Shown here piece after piece: positions 17,935 through 27,621 of a DNA stretch of 64,000 bases. Position numbers and translations under genes: made by a program. The first letter of the stretch is position 1. Every line of letters begins with the position of its first letter. The stretch is from Deltaproteobacteria bacterium (GTDB taxonomy: Bacteria > Desulfobacterota > Desulfobacteria > Desulfobacterales > Desulfatirhabdiaceae), in NCBI GenBank assembly GCA_016219185.1, contig JACRBZ010000056.1:39744-103743 (forward strand), in the 5' to 3' direction. The notes beneath the pieces were generated by a model. It was not told the origin of the DNA, made no database searches, and worked only from the letters and a program-made list of their open reading frames with translations.

Positions 17935-19341
17935 TCAGGACTGCGGGAGTGTCACGGTAAAGGCGCTTCCCTGGCCCGGCCGGCTTTCCACCGTAATGTC
18001 TCCCCCGTGAGCCCGGGCGATGGCCAGGGCCAGGCTGAGGCCAAGACCGGTTCCGGCTTCGGATCGGCTCCGGTCGCACCGGTAAAAGCGCTCGAAAATG
18101 CGGGGAAGATCCTCCGCGGAAATGCCGACGCCCGTATCCCCCACCATGATCGTCGGGATACTCCCGGTGCATTCCGGAACACGGATTCGGACGATCCCGC
18201 CGGAATCGGTGTATTTAATCGCGTTGTCCAGAAGGTTCGAGAGCATCCGCTGAATCGAACGGATATCCCCGAGGATTTCGCAGACTTCAGGGGTTTCGCA
18301 GATCAGCGTCAGGCCCTTGTCTTCGGCCATTGTTTCGAAAAGCGCGCTGGCATCCCGGACCAGACGTGTCAGGTCGATACTCTCCAGAATGGGCTGATCC
18401 ACGCCGGCCTTTGTTTTCGAGATCATCAGCATGGTGTTGATCATATCCAGAAGGCGGTCGCACTCCTCGATGGCGCTTGCCGCCATGGCCTGATATTCGG
18501 ACAAGGACTCTCCCGTGGTCAGGGTGATCTCCGCAATGCCCCGGATCCGGGTGAGCGGGCTCTTCAAGTCGTGCGCGATATTGTCGCCCATCTGCCGGAT
18601 TTCCGTAACCAGGGTCTGGATACGGTCCAGCATCTGGTTGAAGGTGAGCGCCAACTGATCGATTTCATCGCCCCGGTCCTTGACGGGAACCCGCTTTTCA
18701 AGGGTCCCCCCGGAGATGCCCCGGGCCGTGCGGGTGATCGCCTCGACGCCTGAAACCGCCCGGCGGGCCATGAACCACCCGACCCCCGTCGCAAGGCCGA
18801 TGAGAAGCGCCATCGTCGTCATAAAAATCCCCCGGAAGGCGTCGATGATCCGGGCGTAGTTTTCCATGGACTGGCCGACCTGGAGAATAACGCCGGGGCC
18901 GATCATGGCGTAGAGGATACGCACCTGATCCCGGCGGGCAACCAGACTGACCGTTTCCAGTACCTGGCTGCTGCCGCCGAGAAGCTGACCGATGGCTGTT
19001 TTGCGGACGGCGATATCCTTCCAGTAAGCCATGTTGGAGGAGGAGAAGGCCTCGCCCGTTGGATAGAGAAGCCGGATGAAGACTTTTTTTTCGCCGGCCG
19101 CCTGGGCCTCGAGCAGGGCGAAGTTTTCGACCGCGCCGATGCCCCGTTCCCTTAGCAGTGCTGAAAACTGGGCTGCCTGATTTAAAAGCTCCTGATCCGT
19201 TCTTTCCCGGATCACGGCGGTGATGAGCGCATAAAACAGGAGAAAGGCAACGAAGGAGGAGACCGCAAATATTCCGGCGTACCAGAGAGTCAAGCGGAAG
19301 GAGAGGCTACTGCGAAAGCGGCTGAGTTTCCTTAAGGACAT
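17935..19341 (-). CDS. Membrane sensor histidine kinase, CusS/heavy-metal type
   Basis: 468 aa. TM1 is at ~20-42 and TM2 at ~172-192, with a periplasmic sensor of about 125 residues. HAMP (~193-245) is followed by HisKA with His257 in NIAHDLKSPLTRIRG. HATPase_c has LSNLLDNAIKYT, VGDTGVGI and GTGLGLSLA. The HDLKSPL H-box and architecture match the CusS/PcoS/CpxA-like group. It overlaps the response regulator upstream by 35 bp, so the two are translationally coupled. The degP-like gene lies 147 bp downstream on the same strand. By analogy with CpxAR-DegP this pair may sense envelope stress and induce the protease, though the sensed signal is not visible. Confidence 0.9.
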   Translation of the reverse strand: MSLRKLSRFRSSLSFRLTLWYAGIFAVSSFVAFLLFYALITAVIRERTDQELLNQAAQFSALLRERGIGAVENFALLEAQAAGEKKVFIRLLYPTGEAFSSSNMAYWKDIAVRKTAIGQLLGGSSQVLETVSLVARRDQVRILYAMIGPGVILQVGQSMENYARIIDAFRGIFMTTMALLIGLATGVGWFMARRAVSGVEAITRTARGISGGTLEKRVPVKDRGDEIDQLALTFNQMLDRIQTLVTEIRQMGDNIAHDLKSPLTRIRGIAEITLTTGESLSEYQAMAASAIEECDRLLDMINTMLMISKTKAGVDQPILESIDLTRLVRDASALFETMAEDKGLTLICETPEVCEILGDIRSIQRMLSNLLDNAIKYTDSGGIVRIRVPECTGSIPTIMVGDTGVGISAEDLPRIFERFYRCDRSRSEAGTGLGLSLALAIARAHGGDITVESRPGQGSAFTVTLPQS

Positions 19342-19996
19342 AACCCACTCCCCGGACCGTATGAATCAACTTCTTTTCAAACCCTTTATCGATTTTATCC
19401 CTCAGCCTGCTGATTCTGGCTTCCACCACATTGGTCTGGGGATCGAAATGATAGTCCCACACGTGTTCCATGATCATCGTTTTGGAGACGATTCTTCCGC
19501 TATGGCGCATCAGGTATTCCAGGAGCGAAAATTCCAGGGGCTGCAACACGACATTGTTCCCGTCCCGGATAACCTCCCGGGTCAGGAGGTTGAGGGACAG
19601 GCCCGCAACACTCAGCCGCGTGGGATCGGAAATGCCGCCCGCCCTTCGGATCAGCGCCTGCACCCGGGCCAGCAGCTCGGAAAAAGCAAAGGGTTTTGTC
19701 AGATAATCGTCTGCACCGGTTTCCAGCCCCTTGACACGGTCATCCACGGAACCTCTGGCGCTGAGGATCAATGCCGGGGTATTAACCTTTTGTTCGCGAA
19801 GTTGTCTGATCAGCGACAATCCGTCCCGTTTGGGCAACATGATGTCGACAACCATCACATCATAAGGTTCGGCAAGGGCCAGATCAAGTCCCGCTTCGCC
19901 ATCCAGGACATGGTCCACGGCATACCCCGCGGATCTCAATCCCTTGATAATGAAAGAGGCGATCTTTGCGTCATCCTCAACCAGCAATAGTCTCAC
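19307..19996 (-). CDS. OmpR/CusR-type response regulator
   Basis: 229 aa. The receiver has ED/DD at 7-9, phosphoacceptor Asp51 (VMVVDIMLPKRDG), the LSARG Ser/Thr and Lys of TKPFAF. The winged-helix DNA-binding domain has LEFSLLEYLMRHSGR, TNVVEARISRLRDKID and a HTVRGVGYVL ending. First gene of a regulator-kinase operon, overlapping the kinase start by 35 bp. Its promoter lies in the region upstream, next to the brnT remnant at 20019-20087. Likely targets are its own operon and the degP-like gene just beyond. Confidence 0.93.
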   Translation of the reverse strand: MRLLLVEDDAKIASFIIKGLRSAGYAVDHVLDGEAGLDLALAEPYDVMVVDIMLPKRDGLSLIRQLREQKVNTPALILSARGSVDDRVKGLETGADDYLTKPFAFSELLARVQALIRRAGGISDPTRLSVAGLSLNLLTREVIRDGNNVVLQPLEFSLLEYLMRHSGRIVSKTMIMEHVWDYHFDPQTNVVEARISRLRDKIDKGFEKKLIHTVRGVGYVLKETQPLSQ

Positions 19997-20018
19997 CGCA
20001 AATCTCCATTCTTTGGGC

Positions 20019-20087
20019 CTATTGGCTCAACTTTGAGCCGGCAATGCGATTAAGATTGACTTCATCCCATTCAAATGCGAGTTTCAT
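20019..20087 (-). pseudogene. brnT-like toxin 5' remnant with its promoter
   Basis: A 22-codon minus-strand frame starts MKLAFEWDEV, matching the first ten residues of the intact BrnT-like toxin at 30601-30882 (MKFTFEWDEV). It then diverges (NLNRIAGSKLSQ) and stops. The match continues upstream through the promoter. 20056-20128 and 30851-30923 agree at 67 of 73 positions by my alignment, with TTGACA and TACTAT 16 bp apart at 20116-20121 and 20094-20099. This is a residual toxin gene start left after deletion or insertion. The promoter may still fire toward the response regulator gene. Confidence 0.7.
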
Positions 20088-20128
20088 CTTGTTATAGTAT
20101 CGATATCGATAACAATGTCAAGCGATGG

Positions 20129-20448
20129 ATTTATATTTGAAACTGCTCGTAGCGGATGGGGCATTTGGACTTGAACGCGTCAATTTCACGGGCGGTGATT
20201 CTCCGGGTTTATGGATTTCCCTTTATTTGTATTTGCAGATGCGAATTATTTCCGTTTGAAGATATTCTTATTGACTTAAGATGTTGAAATTCATAGAGGG
20301 TAGTAACGAAATTTCATATTTACGTTAAACAAAATACAATCGGTTACCGGGAAGAGCAAAGTAGACGACAAGCAGGTTTTTACCTAAATTCAGAAAATTA
20401 TCAATCCACTATTAAAGAGCCGCACCCAATATAATATCAAGGATAACA
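20129..20448. other. Intergenic region upstream of binding-protein gene
   Basis: 320 bp, AT-rich, without a supported gene. It should contain the promoter of the 20449-26602 operon. Candidates are TTGACT near 20272 and a TACAAT near 20333, neither with an ideal partner. No operator or riboswitch structure was recognised. Confidence 0.4.
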
Positions 20449-22044
20449 ATGCGTCATTCATATGCGAAAAGAATACGATTGATTGTATGTATAGCATGTA
20501 TGTTATGCGTGAATTTACCGATTCATTCAAATGGGTCGGATACGATTCCCAGATCCGGCGGAACGATTATTGTGGGAAGAGGCGCGGATTCGCTTTCTCT
20601 TGACCCCGCCAACTCGTCTGATAACGAGTCCAGTAAGGTAATCGCACATATTTTTGAAGGACTGGTTCGCTATAAAAACGATTCAACGGAAATTGAACCC
20701 GCGCTGGCAACGTCATGGGAAACGTCTCCGAACGGAAAAGAATGGATTTTTCACATCCGTAAAAAAGTCATGTTTCATGACGGGACCCCGTGTAATGCGG
20801 ATGCCGTTGTTTTTTCCTTCTTAAGACAGATTGACCCTGCCCACGCCTTTTATCGAAAGCATTTCAAATATGCCGGTTTCACGTTTAAATATGTCACCAA
20901 AGTCGAAGCGCTCGATGACCATACCGTAAAAATAACGCTTGAAAAACCCTATGCGCCATTTCTGAGTAATCTGGGAATGCATCACGGCGCGCCAATCATC
21001 AGCCCGACCGCCTTAAAAAAATGGGGGGATGATTTCGCAAAACATCCCGTCGGAACCGGTCCCTTTAAATTCGGAGAATGGATTCCGGATGAACGCATCG
21101 TTCTTGAAAGGAACACGGCTTACTGGAACCGGTCCCCATTGCTGGAAAAACTGGTATATCAAACCATCAAGGACGCTTCATTGCGTTTCGATATGTTTCA
21201 AAGGGCACAGATTCATATAGCGGACAGCATCAGTCCGGCTGACCTTTCCAAAATAAACCAACTGCCTGGCAGCTCGCTTATTCAGGTGCCGGGCATGAAC
21301 ATCGTTTATCTTGCCATGAATATGGAAAAAACGCCATTTAATATGCTTCCCGTCAGGAAAGCTGTCAATCACGCCATCAATAAAGAGAATTTAATCAACT
21401 TGTTTTATCAGGGAATGGCGGTACCGACAAACAATCTGATTCCGCCGAATATGTGGGGTTATAACGATCAAATCGCCGAATATGAGTATAATCCGGACAA
21501 AGCAAAAAGTCTGTTAAAGGAAGCCGGTTATGAAAAGGGTTTTGAAACCACCCTGTGGACGATGAATGTATCACGTCCGTATATAAGCCTGCCCTTGGAA
21601 ATTGCCAGAGCCATCAAAGGCAATCTCTCCGCTGTCGGCATAAATGCACGTATCGTTTCTTATGACTGGGGAGAATATCTGAGCAGAACGGCAAACGGAG
21701 AACATGACCTTTGTTTGATCGGATGGATAAGCGATAACGGGGATCCGGACAATTTTCTCTATGTCCTTCTGGATAAGGAAAATGCGGTAAAACCGAAATC
21801 CGCGAACCGTGCTTTTTTTGTTCATGAACTGTTCCATGATTTGGTGATCAAGGCTCAGCAGACCCTTGATAAAAACGAACGAAGCAGGCTGTATCATCAA
21901 GCTCAGGAGATTGTCCATGAACAGGCACCCTGGGTGCCTCTGGCACATGTTCAACAAACGATTGCAATACAAAAGCGTATTCACGGCGTTATCATGCGCC
22001 CGACAGGATCGCTGAGGTTTGATCAGGCATGGATTGGAGACTGA
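20449..22044 (+). CDS. DppA-like periplasmic peptide/nickel-binding protein (SBP_bac_5), copy 1
   Basis: 531 aa with a signal peptide (~1-29, charged RIRL then a Cys-rich hydrophobic core). The mature protein has the family-5 solute-binding fold: GGTIIVGRGADSLSLDPA, IFEGLVRY, EPALATSWE, the family landmark HPVGTGPFKF (~200), LYQGMAVP-type hinge residues and HEQAPWVPLAH near the end. Such proteins normally deliver peptides, nickel or opines to ABC permeases, but no permease or ATPase gene is adjacent. It is followed 28 bp later by a close paralog, then by a hybrid histidine kinase. A sensory role, presenting ligand to the kinase periplasmic domain, is therefore likely but inferred. Confidence 0.85.
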   Translation: MRHSYAKRIRLIVCIACMLCVNLPIHSNGSDTIPRSGGTIIVGRGADSLSLDPANSSDNESSKVIAHIFEGLVRYKNDSTEIEPALATSWETSPNGKEWIFHIRKKVMFHDGTPCNADAVVFSFLRQIDPAHAFYRKHFKYAGFTFKYVTKVEALDDHTVKITLEKPYAPFLSNLGMHHGAPIISPTALKKWGDDFAKHPVGTGPFKFGEWIPDERIVLERNTAYWNRSPLLEKLVYQTIKDASLRFDMFQRAQIHIADSISPADLSKINQLPGSSLIQVPGMNIVYLAMNMEKTPFNMLPVRKAVNHAINKENLINLFYQGMAVPTNNLIPPNMWGYNDQIAEYEYNPDKAKSLLKEAGYEKGFETTLWTMNVSRPYISLPLEIARAIKGNLSAVGINARIVSYDWGEYLSRTANGEHDLCLIGWISDNGDPDNFLYVLLDKENAVKPKSANRAFFVHELFHDLVIKAQQTLDKNERSRLYHQAQEIVHEQAPWVPLAHVQQTIAIQKRIHGVIMRPTGSLRFDQAWIGD

Positions 22045-22072
22045 CGAAATAACTGCATGAAATGAGGATGTC

Positions 22073-23623
22073 ATGAGAAAATTGATGATTTTGGGGATCC
22101 TATGGATGATTTGGGGAACTGCGGGTTTTGCTCAGGATCAACCGAAAATGGGTGGCACCCTGATCTGGGGCCGTAGCACGGATCCTGTTTTTCTTGATCC
22201 CGCAAAAACCTCTGACAGTGAAGAAGCCAGAGTTACGGCTAACATTTTTGAAGGACTGGTTCGATATCAAGATGGTTCCGAAGATATTGAACCTGCTCTG
22301 GCAGTTTCCTGGGAAACCTCAAAAGACGAAAAAGAATGGATATTTCATCTGAGAAAAGACGTCACATTTCATGATGAGACGCCGTTTAACGCCGAAGCGG
22401 TTGTCTTTTCGTTCCTAAGACAGATTGATTCAAAACATCCGTTTCATCGGGAAGGTTTCAAATTCGCCAATGCTGTCTTCAAGTATGTTAAAACGGTCGA
22501 GGCAATTGATGAATATACGGTTAAAATAACGCTTGAAAAACCTTATGCGCCGTTTCTTTACAACCTGAGAATGCGTCATGCGGCGCCCATTGTCAGTCCT
22601 TCAGCCGTTAAGAAGTTGGGGGATCAATTTGAAAAACATCCGGTGGGTACGGGTCCTTTTCGATTTGCCGAATGGATCCCGGAAGATCGCATTATTCTGG
22701 AAAAAAATCCAACTTACTGGGGAAATTCCCCCTATCTGGATCGGATCGTTTTTAAAACCATCGCGGATAATAAAACCCGACTTCTTGAATTGCAGACCGG
22801 CGCCATTCATGGAATGGAGGGAATCGAACCCGATGCCGTGGAAGAAATCAAAAACAATAAAGAATTGCGATTTGAAATAAAACCCGATTTAAATGTCGGG
22901 TATCTTGCCTTTAACACGGAGAAAAAACCTTTTGATCAGGTCAAGGTCAGGCAGGCGATCAATTATGCCATCAATAAACATAATCTCATCAAATTATTAT
23001 ATCAGGATATGGCGATTCCGGCAAAAAATCCGATCCCTCCGATTTTATGGGGATACAATGATGAGATTGCCGATTATGAATATCAACCTGAAAAAGCAAG
23101 ACAATTATTAAAGGAAGCAGGCTGCGGCGCCGGATTTGATACCACGCTCTGGGCAATGCCGGTATCCCGTCCGTACATGCCGCAACCGGAAAAAATCGCC
23201 AGGGCAATCAAATCGAATCTTGCCGCAATCGGCGTGCGAGCGGAAATCATTACGCATGACTGGAAAAATTATTTGAAAAAAATCGCCAACGGAGAACACG
23301 ATATGTGTTTGATCGGGTGGATAAGCGATAATGGTGATCCGGACAATTTTCTCTATGTTCTTTTAGACAAGGACAATGCCGTCAAGCCAAAAGCACAGAA
23401 TGTTGCCTTCTTCAAAGATGACCGGCTTCATGATATTCTGATTCATGCACAACAGATTTCAAATTTGGAAGAACGTATAAGGCTCTATCGCAGTGCCCAG
23501 GAAATCATCCATGAAAAAGCGCCATGGGTTCCCCTGGCGCATGCGCAGCGCCCGGGAGTGTTCAGAAATAATGTCCATAACGTTATCCGGTTTATCCAGT
23601 TTGAAAAAGCATGGGTGGAGTAA
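22073..23623 (+). CDS. DppA-like periplasmic binding protein (SBP_bac_5), copy 2
   Basis: 516 aa with a signal peptide (~1-20, cleavage near GFAQ). Strong full-length similarity to the preceding protein, with the same landmarks (RSTDPVFLDPAKTSD, HPVGTGPFRFAEWIPE, CLIGWISDNGDPDNFLYV, HEKAPWVPLAH), so it is a tandem duplicate. The ligand-pocket residues differ more than the framework, which suggests two related ligands. Its stop lies 3 bp before the start of the hybrid kinase, so translation is tightly coupled. As for copy 1, no transporter partner is present. Confidence 0.85.
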   Translation: MRKLMILGILWMIWGTAGFAQDQPKMGGTLIWGRSTDPVFLDPAKTSDSEEARVTANIFEGLVRYQDGSEDIEPALAVSWETSKDEKEWIFHLRKDVTFHDETPFNAEAVVFSFLRQIDSKHPFHREGFKFANAVFKYVKTVEAIDEYTVKITLEKPYAPFLYNLRMRHAAPIVSPSAVKKLGDQFEKHPVGTGPFRFAEWIPEDRIILEKNPTYWGNSPYLDRIVFKTIADNKTRLLELQTGAIHGMEGIEPDAVEEIKNNKELRFEIKPDLNVGYLAFNTEKKPFDQVKVRQAINYAINKHNLIKLLYQDMAIPAKNPIPPILWGYNDEIADYEYQPEKARQLLKEAGCGAGFDTTLWAMPVSRPYMPQPEKIARAIKSNLAAIGVRAEIITHDWKNYLKKIANGEHDMCLIGWISDNGDPDNFLYVLLDKDNAVKPKAQNVAFFKDDRLHDILIHAQQISNLEERIRLYRSAQEIIHEKAPWVPLAHAQRPGVFRNNVHNVIRFIQFEKAWVE

Positions 23624-23626
23624 GGG

Positions 23627-26602
23627 ATGAAATTATCCATCCGGACGAAACTGATGATTATTTTTGTGACCGGCATCATTCTGCCGATGATCGTTATTAC
23701 TTTTTTGAGCATGTGGATCATCCTGGACCGGTTTAAAAAAAATCTACAGGAAAGCAGCACCCAGTCTCTGTCGGGCGCCCGAATCATCTTGCTTGAACAT
23801 GCAAAGCAGGCTGAAAATATTGCAAAAATATTGGCGGATTCAAGTGAACTCAGAGCCTGTGTTAAAAACGGAAACATGCAGGAGCTTCTGGATTCCAAGC
23901 AGGACTTATGGTTCACTTCGCTCATAGAAGTGTTCAGCCAGCACAAAAAACTGCTTGGAAGAAGTTTTACCAAGGGGATCGATTTTTCCCCCTATTATAC
24001 ACACGCCGATGAACAGATTCTTTCAACAGTTATTGATCGCCTGGGAAAATACTCCGATTATATCCTCTCCGACAAAGGGCTTGCCCTGAAAACCGCCATT
24101 CCGATCGTCGATCCGGAAACATTATATCCTTTAGGCGCGGTCATTGTCACCTATCCGTTTAATGCGCAATATTTACGCGTCATCAAGGGATGGGTTCAAT
24201 CCGAAGTGACACTGATCTGGAATTCAAATCTGTTTATCAGCACGATCCAGGACCAGAAAGGAAATCCGCTCGCCAAATTATGGGACCTGCCGTTTTCAAA
24301 TGTCAATTTACCGATAGAAACATTGCCCGGAGGGCAGGAAAAGATAAATTCCGATTATTATGCCACCGCTTACACTTCCTTACGAAATCGTCAGCAGCAA
24401 ATCGTGGGGGTGTTATCCATTGCGGTCAATGCGAATTCCATTGAAAAAGGAAAAAGCGATACCATCCGGATTCTGCTGATCAGTGTCGTTCTGCTGTTCA
24501 TGATTGCCGTTATTCTGGTTTTTTTTACCGCGAAATCTTTTACCAGGCCGATCTATCAGCTTGTCGGAGCAATCCGCTCCGTCTCACTAGGAAATCTGGA
24601 AGAGCGCATCTACCTGGATCAAAAGGATGAAATCGGTGAACTTGCCGCCGCGTTCAATGAAATGGGAGAGCAGCTTCAGAAAAATATCAAACAAAAATAT
24701 GCGGCTACCGCGGCAAACACCGCCAAAAGCAGCTTTCTTGCCAACATGAGTCATGAAATACGAACACCGATGAATGCGATTATCTGTTTTTCAGGGCTTG
24801 CATTAAAAACGGAACTAACTCCCAAACAGTATGATTACATCGTAAAAATAGAATCATCCGCGAAATCACTTCTTGGAATTATTAACGACATCCTTGATTT
24901 TTCCAAGATAGAAGCCGGTAAAATAGAGCTGGAAACCGCTGATTTCATCCTTGAGGATGTTATCAATACCGTTGTAACCATTGTTTCCGTAAAAGCCTCG
25001 GAAAAGGAGATCGCGTTCATCAGCACGATCAATGACGATGTGCCATTATCCTTGATCGGAGACTCGCTTCGTCTATGGCAGATTCTGATAAATCTTTGCA
25101 ATAATGCAATTAAATTCACTGACGCGGGTCATGTTTTTTTAACGGCCGAGCTTATTGAAAAAGAACCCGCACGGATGGAAAAAGATGCGGGGGTGATGGA
25201 AAAAGAAAATGATCCGTGCGGACTCGATAAATGCCGGCTCAGGTTTTCAGTTTCGGACACGGGCATCGGCATGACCGATGAGCAGATTACAAAACTGTTC
25301 AGTGCCTTTTCTCAGGCAGACAGCTCCGTAACCCGCAAATACGGCGGAACGGGACTGGGACTGACGATTTCAAAAAAGCTGGTTGAGATGATGGGGGGTG
25401 AGATCAGTGTTTTAAGCGAAGTCGGCAAGGGAAGCACTTTTTCCTTCACCGCGGACTTTTTCCTTCAACCTGAATCCCTGGAACAGGGAAAAAGCCATGT
25501 CCTTTCCGCGGATATCCAGGAATTAAAGGTTCCGATCGCTTCTGACAATAAAACAACCATGAATAGGATTAAGAACGCAAGGGTCCTTCTTGTCGAAGAT
25601 AACATCTTGAATCAGCAGGTTGCGACAGAGATATTAACGGGAGCCGGAGTGATTGTTGAAATCGCAACCAATGGGAAAGAGGCGACGGATGCCATAAACC
25701 GAAAACAATATGACATGGTCTTTATGGATATTCAAATGCCCGTAATGAGCGGTTATGAGGCTGCAAGCCTGATAAGGAAAGATGAAAAACATAAAGACTT
25801 GCCGATCATTGCCATGACGGCGCATGCGATGCGGGGCGCCCGGGAAGCGTGCATGAATGCCGGCATGAACGATTATGTCAGCAAGCCCATCGATCCGGCG
25901 GCATTATTTACGATCCTCATGCGGTGGATTAAACCGGGAGTACGCACCGCGGATATAAAGGCGCAACGTGAACACCGACCCCAAATGCCAAATGATGACG
26001 TTGAACTTCCGGATAACCTGCCCGGCATTGATATTCATGCCGGGCTTCGGCGCATCAATGGAAATAAACAGATATATCGGCAGATGCTTTTGTATTTTGC
26101 CAAGAAACATTCTTATTTGCCGGAAGAAATCAGATCAAAAATCATGCAAAATGATCTTTCCAGTGCCAATAAAATTGCCCATGCGGTTAAAGGAGCTGCG
26201 GGAAACCTTTCTCTTGACGGCATTCAATCCGCCGCGCATGCATTGGAAATAGCAACCCGGAAGCGGCAGCCCGGAATGAATTACGAACAATTATTGTCTG
26301 ACCTTGAACGGTCCTTGAAGCCTGTGATGGAATCCATCAACAGTTTAAAAAAAGATCTTGCGGGAAATACGACCTCGCAAAACGTAAAAATTGATTTTGA
26401 AAAAATTATGCCCATTGTCATAAAAATGGATCAATTGCTGAAAGCCAATAATTCCGATGTAGCCGATTATTTAGATGAATTAAAAAATATAACCGGATCA
26501 AGCTTTGATGAACAGCTTCAACAGCTTGAGGCATGTATTGATAATTTTGATTTTGATAATGCTCAAAAGCCGCTGCACCATATTATCAATTCAATATGTT
26601 AG
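23627..26602 (+). CDS. Hybrid sensor histidine kinase (Cache-HAMP-HisKA-HATPase-REC-HPt)
   Basis: 991 aa. TM1 ~9-32; a periplasmic dCache-like sensor ~35-278; TM2 ~281-300; HAMP ~301-355. HisKA has His376 ([13 protein letters not shown]). HATPase_c (~430-620) has [25 protein letters not shown] and [10 protein letters not shown]. The receiver (~645-770) has the phosphoacceptor Asp in [12 protein letters not shown]. The HPt (~815-895) carries its His in [12 protein letters not shown] further ~90-residue helical tail follows. The tripartite phosphorelay resembles TorS/LuxQ-type sensors, which use a periplasmic binding protein. Two binding proteins are encoded directly upstream (3-bp spacing). 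No response regulator with an effector domain is adjacent. Confidence 0.92.
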   Translation: MKLSIRTKLMIIFVTGIILPMIVITFLSMWIILDRFKKNLQESSTQSLSGARIILLEHAKQAENIAKILADSSELRACVKNGNMQELLDSKQDLWFTSLIEVFSQHKKLLGRSFTKGIDFSPYYTHADEQILSTVIDRLGKYSDYILSDKGLALKTAIPIVDPETLYPLGAVIVTYPFNAQYLRVIKGWVQSEVTLIWNSNLFISTIQDQKGNPLAKLWDLPFSNVNLPIETLPGGQEKINSDYYATAYTSLRNRQQQIVGVLSIAVNANSIEKGKSDTIRILLISVVLLFMIAVILVFFTAKSFTRPIYQLVGAIRSVSLGNLEERIYLDQKDEIGELAAAFNEMGEQLQKNIKQKYAATAANTAKSSFLANMSHEIRTPMNAIICFSGLALKTELTPKQYDYIVKIESSAKSLLGIINDILDFSKIEAGKIELETADFILEDVINTVVTIVSVKASEKEIAFISTINDDVPLSLIGDSLRLWQILINLCNNAIKFTDAGHVFLTAELIEKEPARMEKDAGVMEKENDPCGLDKCRLRFSVSDTGIGMTDEQITKLFSAFSQADSSVTRKYGGTGLGLTISKKLVEMMGGEISVLSEVGKGSTFSFTADFFLQPESLEQGKSHVLSADIQELKVPIASDNKTTMNRIKNARVLLVEDNILNQQVATEILTGAGVIVEIATNGKEATDAINRKQYDMVFMDIQMPVMSGYEAASLIRKDEKHKDLPIIAMTAHAMRGAREACMNAGMNDYVSKPIDPAALFTILMRWIKPGVRTADIKAQREHRPQMPNDDVELPDNLPGIDIHAGLRRINGNKQIYRQMLLYFAKKHSYLPEEIRSKIMQNDLSSANKIAHAVKGAAGNLSLDGIQSAAHALEIATRKRQPGMNYEQLLSDLERSLKPVMESINSLKKDLAGNTTSQNVKIDFEKIMPIVIKMDQLLKANNSDVADYLDELKNITGSSFDEQLQQLEACIDNFDFDNAQKPLHHIINSIC

Positions 26603-26697
26603 GATAATTAATGGTAACTTCTCAATAATTCCGGGCAAATTATTGGGGGCGGGCAATTTGAGAATGATCACGATAAATGATGGGAAAATAATTGAAA

Positions 26698-27390
26698 ATG
26701 AAAGACCACCAATGGGTTATCAAACCCAATAAAGCCAAGGCACTCATGCTTGCCAGGCGTCAACTGGTCGAGTTTGTCTGGGATGCCGTAACCCTGGAAG
26801 GCCTCAATTTCACCCTACCGGAAATCCAGACGCTACTCGATGGGATCACCGTGGGCGGACACAGGCTGACCGATCAACAAATTGCGCTGAATCAAGGCAA
26901 TGCCTGGCGTGCGTTATTTAAATGGATAGAAAATGGTCAGTTTGAAATAACGGTTGAAAAAGTCTGCCATCTTCATGCGATCGCCGGCAAGGAAGAATCC
27001 CTGGAATGGGGTAAGTTTCGTTCCGGCGGGGTAACCATTGCCGGAACGGAGTATATGCCGCCAAAAGCGGATTTATTGCCGGGTTTATTCGATAAAATGA
27101 CAGATACGGCATCCACGATGCCGGATATCTACGATCAGGCGATCCACTTATTTCTGACAATGGCCAGATGCCAGTTTTTTTATGACGTCAACAAACGCAT
27201 GGGGCGATTCATTATGAATGGACTTCTGTTAAACAACGGATATCCCGCGATCAACCTTCCCGCAAAGCGGCAGTTGGAGTTCAATCAATTGATGCTGGAT
27301 TTTTACGAAACAGATGACCAGAAACCAATGAATACTTTTATGCGCTCTTGCTTGGACGATAGAGTCATAAAAATCATGAAGGAAGAATAA
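26698..27390 (+). CDS. Fic/DOC-family protein with substituted catalytic motif
   Basis: 230 aa from the ATG at 26698. An N-terminal inhibitory-helix-like motif T-L-E-G (DAVTLEGLNFT, ~33-43) resembles the (S/T)xxxE(G/N) of self-inhibited Fic proteins. The core Fic motif, canonically HPFxxGN(G/K)R, reads QFFYDVNKRMGR (about 160-172). The catalytic His is Gln and the first loop Gly is Val, while N-K-R is kept. Active Fic enzymes transfer AMP or related groups to target proteins. This variant may be inactive, use another chemistry, or belong to a His-lacking subgroup. It lies 95 bp after the hybrid kinase at the left edge of the accessory island. Confidence 0.75.
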   Translation: MKDHQWVIKPNKAKALMLARRQLVEFVWDAVTLEGLNFTLPEIQTLLDGITVGGHRLTDQQIALNQGNAWRALFKWIENGQFEITVEKVCHLHAIAGKEESLEWGKFRSGGVTIAGTEYMPPKADLLPGLFDKMTDTASTMPDIYDQAIHLFLTMARCQFFYDVNKRMGRFIMNGLLLNNGYPAINLPAKRQLEFNQLMLDFYETDDQKPMNTFMRSCLDDRVIKIMKEE

Positions 27391-27404
27391 TCAATGCATC
27401 ACCG

Positions 27405-27530
27405 TCAGTGTGTGCCATTGTTATCCAGACCAACTCCCGGAGTTCTCCCTATGGTTGGAGGAGTGCCGACCACACCTGCGCACCCCATAAAAAACATGGT
27501 CATTATCATGATTAGCATCGCTTTTTTCAT
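27405..27530 (-). CDS. Small lipoprotein (entericidin-like size)
   Basis: 41 aa. The start at 27530 is preceded by GGAG at good spacing, and a second start 12 bp upstream is possible. The sequence has two Lys, a hydrophobic stretch rich in Met/Ile/Phe, and a lipobox FFMGC. The mature tail is about 25 residues, Gly/Thr/Pro-rich (GTPPTIGRTPG), ending in NNGTH. The form is that of small outer-membrane lipoproteins such as entericidins or lysis-type lipoproteins, without enough sequence to choose. It lies 79 bp downstream of the 5'-nucleotidase lipoprotein gene on the same strand and converges with the Fic-like gene. Confidence 0.6.
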   Translation of the reverse strand: MKKAMLIMIMTMFFMGCAGVVGTPPTIGRTPGVGLDNNGTH

Positions 27531-27621
27531 TTTCATCTCCATTTTGACCACCACCTGGCTATTTTCCCGACAATTCCCGTTTCGATTTATTTTCTCCGGT
27601 TGATCCCCTCGGTCATACCCC

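Noticed and set aside
27394..27603. 69-residue membrane protein on the plus strand
   Set aside because: Its hydrophobic stretch is the complement of the leader of the minus-strand mini-lipoprotein, which has a better ribosome site and a lipobox.
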